From NCBI GenBank assembly GCA_017609225.1, contig JAFCEK010000027.1, positions 1 through 16,814 on the forward strand: DNA of 16,814 nt. The letters run 5' to 3'. The translations under genes were made by a program, and so were the position numbers. The notes under the pieces are model-generated. The model did not search any database, was not told the DNA's origin, and saw only the letters and a program-made list of their open reading frames with translations. Origin of the DNA: Candidatus Aenigmatarchaeota archaeon (lineage in GTDB: Archaea; Aenigmatarchaeota; Aenigmatarchaeia; QMZP01). Shown one piece after another: positions 12,818 to 16,814 of the stretch; position 1 is the stretch's first letter; each line of letters starts with the position of its first letter.

Positions 12818-13120
12818 ATGGTTTGGTGTAGCTGTAAAAAACCAAAAATAAAAGAAAGTAGAAAGATATTACGAAAAGATGATAAGTGTCTTAATTGTGG
12901 TAAGAAAATAAGAAAATATTATAAAACAAAAGATGGTAAGTTACAATCTTTAAGAGTAGCACAAGAGGAACATGAATGTAAAGGATGTTATAAAATCATA
13001 CAAGAAGGGGAACTTTATTTTCAAATGAGTGTTGACGGAGAACTGCCATTCGAGCCTCCTCACATATGGGCGTTATGCCTTAATTGTTGTCCAAAAAGAG
13101 GAGATAAAATCTTAATTTAA
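12818..13120 (+). CDS. Cysteine-rich putative zinc-binding protein
   Basis: The 100-residue protein has four cysteine groups: Cys4-x-Cys6, Cys24-xx-Cys27 (CLNCGKK), Cys54-xx-Cys57 (CKGCYK, with His52 just before), and Cys87-xx-Cys90-Cys91 (CLNCCP). Pairs of CxxC groups typically hold one or two zinc ions, so a double zinc ribbon or treble-clef-like fold is likely. The sequence between the second and third groups is basic (KKIRKYYKTKDGK), suggesting nucleic-acid contact. No family is recognised. It follows the 97-residue hypothetical gene by 38 bases on the same strand and may share its transcript; there is only a weak GGGTG motif before the ATG. Confidence 0.65.
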   Translation: MVWCSCKKPKIKESRKILRKDDKCLNCGKKIRKYYKTKDGKLQSLRVAQEEHECKGCYKIIQEGELYFQMSVDGELPFEPPHIWALCLNCCPKRGDKILI

Positions 13121-13145
13121 TAGATTTGAGAAAAATATAATTTTG

Positions 13146-13173
13146 TATAATATAAAATATATTTTATATTATA
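13146..13173. repeat. Perfect 28-bp AT-only palindrome
   Basis: Every base in 13146-13173 pairs with its mirror position, giving two 14-base arms with no spacer and no G or C. It lies just after the stop of the cysteine-rich protein gene. It could be a transcript-end hairpin, a dyad operator or a cruciform site. Low-complexity AT sequence produces such palindromes more easily, but 28 bases without a mismatch is notable. Confidence 0.6.
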
Positions 13174-13322
13174 GATTTACTTTTATTCTTTTCAATACAA
13201 AATAGTTGTGGTAGGGGAATAAAGAATAAGAAATTACCTATAAATGTAATCTGCTCACACCCATATTATAGTTATCAGGTTACATATATAAACTTTCAAT
13301 CGGCAATTGTCTTATTCTAAAC

Positions 13323-13345
13323 CTCTACCCATGTAGAGAAGGAGG
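13323..13345 (+). promoter_or_regulatory. Leader hairpin followed by Shine-Dalgarno motif
   Basis: A TATA-like TATATA (13285-13290) predicts transcription from about 13315. The new RNA would start with a 6-bp hairpin CTCTAC-CCAT-GTAGAG (13323-13338), followed directly by AAGGAGG (13339-13345). The motif is 15 bases from the ATG at 13361, a long spacing, and farther from the ATG at 13419. Confidence 0.4.
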
Positions 13346-13418
13346 AAATACTCAACTAAAATGGATTCGATAGATATAAATCTATTGAATTTGAATTTAG
13401 GATGGGTAGCTCCTGTAT

Positions 13419-13664
13419 ATGTTCAAAATATTTGTAAAAATTGGTTTATATGGCTCAATCGCAATAATAGCATTGGGTTTATTATTTGGTGGTTGGTCAA
13501 TAAACCAATTTACAAAATCAATAAATGGGTTTTTAACAGCCACATCACCAATTGGAACAGCAGAGCCAACAATACCTGAAGATCCAGGAAGCAGCTTTAT
13601 AACAGCTGGATGGATAATAATAGCAATTTTGCTATTAATAAGTACAGTAAAGGCTTTTGGATAG
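13419..13664 (+). CDS. Small two-span membrane protein, unknown
   Basis: The 81-residue protein begins MFKIFVKIGLYGSIAIIALG with a first membrane helix (about 7-26), has an extracytoplasmic-looking loop rich in Thr, Pro and Gly (TATSPIGTAEPTIPEDPGSS), and a second helix (61-77, ITAGWIIIAILLLISTV). The frame has a stop shortly upstream, so 13419 is the first ATG available. An overlapping frame from 13361 starts closer to the strong ribosome site but soon becomes Asn/Trp-rich and unprotein-like; it might encode a short leader, or a frameshift might join the two. A terminator hairpin follows 10 bases after the stop, supporting a single-gene transcript. Function unknown. Confidence 0.65.
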   Translation: MFKIFVKIGLYGSIAIIALGLLFGGWSINQFTKSINGFLTATSPIGTAEPTIPEDPGSSFITAGWIIIAILLLISTVKAFG

Positions 13665-13674
13665 AAATGATAAA

Positions 13675-13700
13675 GCAGAGGGATTATTTTTTCCCTCTGC
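13675..13700 (+). terminator. Hairpin terminator after the small membrane protein
   Basis: GCAGAGGGA (13675-13683) and TCCCTCTGC (13692-13700) form a perfect 9-bp stem, with a T-rich 8-base loop (TTATTTTT). GC-rich in an AT-rich stretch and 10 bases after a stop codon, it fits a transcription end or an mRNA-stabilising hairpin. The T-run lies in the loop rather than after the stem, so it is not a classical bacterial terminator. Confidence 0.55.
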
Positions 13701-13874
13701 ATATTCATAAAGGTAGACAAATATAAATTTTTTATAAAAGATAAGCATATATAGCTGTTTATAATTTTCTTTCATAACATAATTACACAGTTACAGAATT
13801 TTTGTTTTCACTCACATTTTTGTAATAAGAATTAAACAGAAATTTTCTTACTTTAAATGGGGTGGGTACTTTAA

Positions 13875-16070
13875 TTAAATTTCCAAAAATTTCCAGCTAG
13901 ACAAATCGTTTGGATTATACTCGTATTTTTCGTTATCGTTATATCTCCATGTTCCATTTACATAAATGGCAATTCCACCCCAGAGTTTCTTTCCTTTCTT
14001 ATTTTGCTCTTTGATGTATTTTTGCAATCCTTCTGCTCTTGGACCAGCATCTTTTGCGGTCATTCCACTTTTTGTATCAAATAAACCAATTGTTCCATCT
14101 GTAAATTGAACAATGAAATCAACATAAAAACCTCTTTCAAAACCATTTTCATCTTTGTATAAAACAGCAAAATACTTTATTTCATTCTCTCCATTTTTGA
14201 ACCACCATTTTACTTTTTTGGATTTATCTAACATTTCCATAAACATTTTTTCAGGTTTGCTTGGTTTTTTTGTATAAAAGGGTTTCATTATTGATTTTGG
14301 ATGTTCTTCTCGTTTGTATTTGCTATTGTAACTTATAATAACAGGTACTTCCCATTTCGGTACTTCCTGCAATTCTCTTTTTTCGCTTATTTTTTCAACA
14401 ACTTCTATTTTATATCTTTCCTTTGCCAAATTGATTAAATCAACAAAAACCTGCACATTTTCTTTTCCTAATACAATTCTTTGAACTTGAGGATCATACT
14501 TTTTTAACCTAAATTTTTGATTAAAGAAATTGTAAATTGCTGTTTTCGTTCTGTCGCTGGAATCAGCAGGGGCATAAGGAGTGCAATTATCATAAATAAA
14601 TTTATCAAATCTCTGTTGCAATTCAGTTTCATTTAGCTGCACATCTATTGTTCCCTTATGTTCTATTTCTCCTGTTTTGTCAATATTAAAAATTTTTCCA
14701 TCTGCAATAATTGGGCTTACTATTTTTGACGGTCTTACAGTTATTTTTTTCTTCAAATTTGTTTCTTCTGCTAATTGCATAAAAATTTTAACAAATTCGC
14801 CAGATAGTCTTGTTCTTGCTCTTTGTCTTTTCAGGTAAATTGATGGTAATGAAATATTTTTGTAAAGTTTATTATCTCTTTTTGCTTCGTAAATAGTAAT
14901 ATAGTCCTTTGCATAATACTCTGTTATTGTAATGTTTGGTAAGTTGGTAAAAACATAACCTTTGTTTAACTCGTTATGACTGTAATATTTTAATTCTGGC
15001 ATTCTCATTATTCTGCCAATTGTTTGTATTGTAAAAGTGAAACTTTTTGATTCTCTGAATATAACAAGGATTTGAGCCCTTGGGCAATCCCATCCCAAAG
15101 CTATGGCTTGTTTGAAAACTAAAATTTCTACTTCATTATCTGGTTTGTCTATATTAACTAAGGTATCTGTTTTTTCTTCAGAAAGCCAGACAGCAAGTTT
15201 TCCATTTTCTTCAGTTATGTTAAATTTATCTTTTAGAATTCTCAAAACTTCATCTTTTTTATTAATTAAATTACTTCTTTTATCTGGCAACTGAATCAAA
15301 ACAAGAGGATTAATATTCGTGCCTTCTTTTTTATATAGTTTTGCTAATTCTTCCCTTTTCTTTAATGCTTCTCCTATAACTAACTCGTCAGAGCTTTTTC
15401 TTCTATTTTCTGGGATATTTAAGAAACCGGGATTAACAGCAATCTCTGATTTAATCATCTCCTCAGCTTTAACTTCTGAAATATCAATAACTTCTATTTC
15501 CTTGGCAATATTTTTATGTTTAGGGGTTGCTGATACTTCAATAGTTACCTTTGGCCCGATGGTTTCTATTAGTTCTTTTGACCTTTCAGATTTTGCTGTA
15601 TGATGGCTTTCATCTATAATCAGAATTATATCTCTTCCTTCTTCTCTTGTGTTTTGAATGATAGTGTTTAAATTATTATCCTGTTCGTTTTCCCTTACAT
15701 AAATATTGATATCTTTTTTATTTATACTATGCCAATTTATGAATAAAATCTCATTTTCCCCTATTTTTCTATCTTCCAAATCTTCAAAATAAGAGCATTG
15801 AATTAATCTATCATCTTCGTAATATTTTTCCAATTTTTCTTTGCTTTGTTCATGTAGCATTCTTACAGAAATCCAGATAAAAGACAATTTCTTCCCATAC
15901 TTCCCTTCTTTTACTAATTTCTTCAATGTTTCAGAAACCATTAGTGTTTTTCCTGAACCTGTTGGGGCCTGAAAAATAACTATTTCATTTTCAGGTAATT
16001 TTAAAGCTCTCTCTACTTTCTCTTTTAATCTTTCTACAGCCTCTTTTTGATAATTTTTTAACTCTATCAT
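13875..16070 (-). CDS. res: Type III restriction enzyme Res subunit (helicase-nuclease)
   Basis: The 731-residue protein is a superfamily 2 ATPase followed by a nuclease domain. Motifs in order: Q-like start (LKNYQKEAVERL), Walker A APTGSGKT (35-42), motif Ia area, DEXH box DESH (153-156), motif III SAT (180-182), LGWDCPRAQILVIFRE (325-340) and motif VI QTIGRIMRM (349-357). Near the C-terminus VDFIV...GLFDTKSG gives Asp651, Asp665 and Lys667, a PD-(D/E)XK site with D-x-K in the usual E-x-K place. Res moves or switches along DNA using ATP and cuts when it meets unmethylated sites with Mod. It is shorter than the common 900-1000 residue Res proteins. Its ATG overlaps the mod stop (ATGA), the standard mod-res order. 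Very AT-rich composition indicates transfer. Confidence 0.92.
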   Translation of the reverse strand: MIELKNYQKEAVERLKEKVERALKLPENEIVIFQAPTGSGKTLMVSETLKKLVKEGKYGKKLSFIWISVRMLHEQSKEKLEKYYEDDRLIQCSYFEDLEDRKIGENEILFINWHSINKKDINIYVRENEQDNNLNTIIQNTREEGRDIILIIDESHHTAKSERSKELIETIGPKVTIEVSATPKHKNIAKEIEVIDISEVKAEEMIKSEIAVNPGFLNIPENRRKSSDELVIGEALKKREELAKLYKKEGTNINPLVLIQLPDKRSNLINKKDEVLRILKDKFNITEENGKLAVWLSEEKTDTLVNIDKPDNEVEILVFKQAIALGWDCPRAQILVIFRESKSFTFTIQTIGRIMRMPELKYYSHNELNKGYVFTNLPNITITEYYAKDYITIYEAKRDNKLYKNISLPSIYLKRQRARTRLSGEFVKIFMQLAEETNLKKKITVRPSKIVSPIIADGKIFNIDKTGEIEHKGTIDVQLNETELQQRFDKFIYDNCTPYAPADSSDRTKTAIYNFFNQKFRLKKYDPQVQRIVLGKENVQVFVDLINLAKERYKIEVVEKISEKRELQEVPKWEVPVIISYNSKYKREEHPKSIMKPFYTKKPSKPEKMFMEMLDKSKKVKWWFKNGENEIKYFAVLYKDENGFERGFYVDFIVQFTDGTIGLFDTKSGMTAKDAGPRAEGLQKYIKEQNKKGKKLWGGIAIYVNGTWRYNDNEKYEYNPNDLSSWKFLEI

Positions 16071-16814
16071 TTGAATATCCTCCTGTAAACATTTAGTATA
16101 ACAGCAGGTATTGGTTTTAATTCAACCATTTCAACTACATCTTCAAATTCTTCCTCTCTTGCACTCTCATCTAAAGAGAATACATATACTACAAATTTCT
16201 TTTTTAATTTTTTAACCTCTTTCTTAAATGGCTCAATTCCTTCATCATCATAAATAATTCCTAAATATTTGCCTTGTGGATTTTTGAAAATTCTGAATTC
16301 TTTACCTTTCTTTACTTCATCAAAACAGTCTTCTTTTAAGCAAAGCATTTCTGTTGATTTATCTACAAGTTTTCTTTTATTTCTGTCTGTTGGCTTTGCA
16401 TCAACAAAAGCGGTTTTAAAGTATTTTAGTCCGCTAGGTCTGTTACTAACCAGCTTGCTTTTTGATTCTCTTTCTAAATTTCGTATAATCTTTTGAACCC
16501 TTGGATAACATATTTCTGTACAAATATTGCCTTCGTTATTAGTACACAGGATAAAGCTATGACTAGTTTTATTTTGATTATTTAGTTTTAATAGAGCATG
16601 TCCTGTTGTACCTGTCCCAGCAAAAAAATCGAGTATTATTCCATTCTTTATTCTATTACTTTCTAATACTACAGAAAGTAAAAATTCTATCAAAGTTGTC
16701 GGTTTAGGATAATCAAAAACTTTCTTTCCAAATATCTCTTTAATCTCTTTACTTCCATCTTTAGTCATACCAACATCTATTAAAATACTTCTAGGTTTTA
16801 TTTTGTATTCATTA
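16067..16814 (-). CDS. mod: Type III DNA methyltransferase Mod, C-terminal part (runs off right edge)
   Basis: The reading frame is open from base 16814 (EYKIKPRSILIDVGMTKDGS) to the stop at 16067, so the internal Met at 16768 is not the true start. The visible part has the approach motif VFDYPKPTTLIEFLL, the SAM-binding motif ILDFFAGTGTTGHALLKLN, and FILCTNNEGNICTEICYPRV. These are the C-terminal half of beta-class type III Mod enzymes, which methylate adenine (N6) in the recognition site and provide specificity to Res. The catalytic DPPY motif and target-recognition domain should lie beyond the window. The extension after about residue 120 is rich in Lys and Glu. It overlaps res by four bases, indicating one operon and coupled translation. 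Confidence 0.9.
   Translation of the reverse strand, partial: NEYKIKPRSILIDVGMTKDGSKEIKEIFGKKVFDYPKPTTLIEFLLSVVLESNRIKNGIILDFFAGTGTTGHALLKLNNQNKTSHSFILCTNNEGNICTEICYPRVQKIIRNLERESKSKLVSNRPSGLKYFKTAFVDAKPTDRNKRKLVDKSTEMLCLKEDCFDEVKKGKEFRIFKNPQGKYLGIIYDDEGIEPFKKEVKKLKKKFVVYVFSLDESAREEEFEDVVEMVELKPIPAVILNVYRRIFK

Noticed and set aside
13361..13579. 72-codon plus-strand frame near the ribosome site
   Set aside because: After about 20 codons the translation is Asn/Trp/Ile-rich and out of frame with the convincing membrane protein at 13419.
1..16814. CRISPR array or rRNA genes
   Set aside because: No regularly spaced repeats and no rRNA-like sequence were seen anywhere in the window.

Overview
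The window looks like a chromosome segment of a small-genome archaeon, most likely a DPANN lineage close to Micrarchaeota (ARMAN-like). The reasons are a three-unit fused tRNA-splicing endonuclease, a proline tRNA gene interrupted by two introns at non-canonical sites, a mevalonate-pathway HMG-CoA reductase, archaeal lipoproteins, and gene after gene with a TATA box about 26 bases before an ATG and no leader. The placement is inference; no rRNA is present to test it.

Layout. Bases 1-2240 are AT-rich accessory DNA: the start of a lipoprotein gene (-), a GC-rich strongly folded island (about 153-345), a membrane-anchored PD-(D/E)XK nuclease gene (-) bracketed by inverted repeats, and an XerA-like tyrosine recombinase (+). 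Bases 2300-11040 have a more balanced composition and look like host core: PEBP-family protein, YkgJ-type cysteine-cluster protein, class II HMG-CoA reductase, single-domain response regulator, tRNA endonuclease EndA, a run of small membrane proteins (including DUF4870 and PspC), a CxxC-x17-CxxC zinc protein, the intron-rich tRNA-Pro(GGG), a lipoprotein and three unrecognised genes. From about 11040 the DNA becomes AT-rich again: a 53-residue membrane protein, a degenerate tRNA-Met-like sequence, a zinc-ribbon/nuclease gene pair with an operator-like promoter, two small proteins (one with a strong Shine-Dalgarno site), a small membrane protein with a terminator hairpin, and a type III restriction-modification system (res and the C-terminal part of mod) running off the right edge.

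How it fits together. The most striking link is that EndA and one of its likely substrates lie within 3 kb of each other. The tRNA-Pro precursor has a 35-nt intron between positions 33 and 34 and an 83-nt intron inside the T-loop (59/60). Each has a 4-bp helix between two 3-nt bulges, as in the bulge-helix-bulge motif. The T-loop intron splits the T-arm, which gene finders rely on, so the tRNA could easily be missed. The right-hand region reads as a mobile or defence island next to a tRNA remnant. Some of its genes use Shine-Dalgarno sites, unlike the leaderless core genes.
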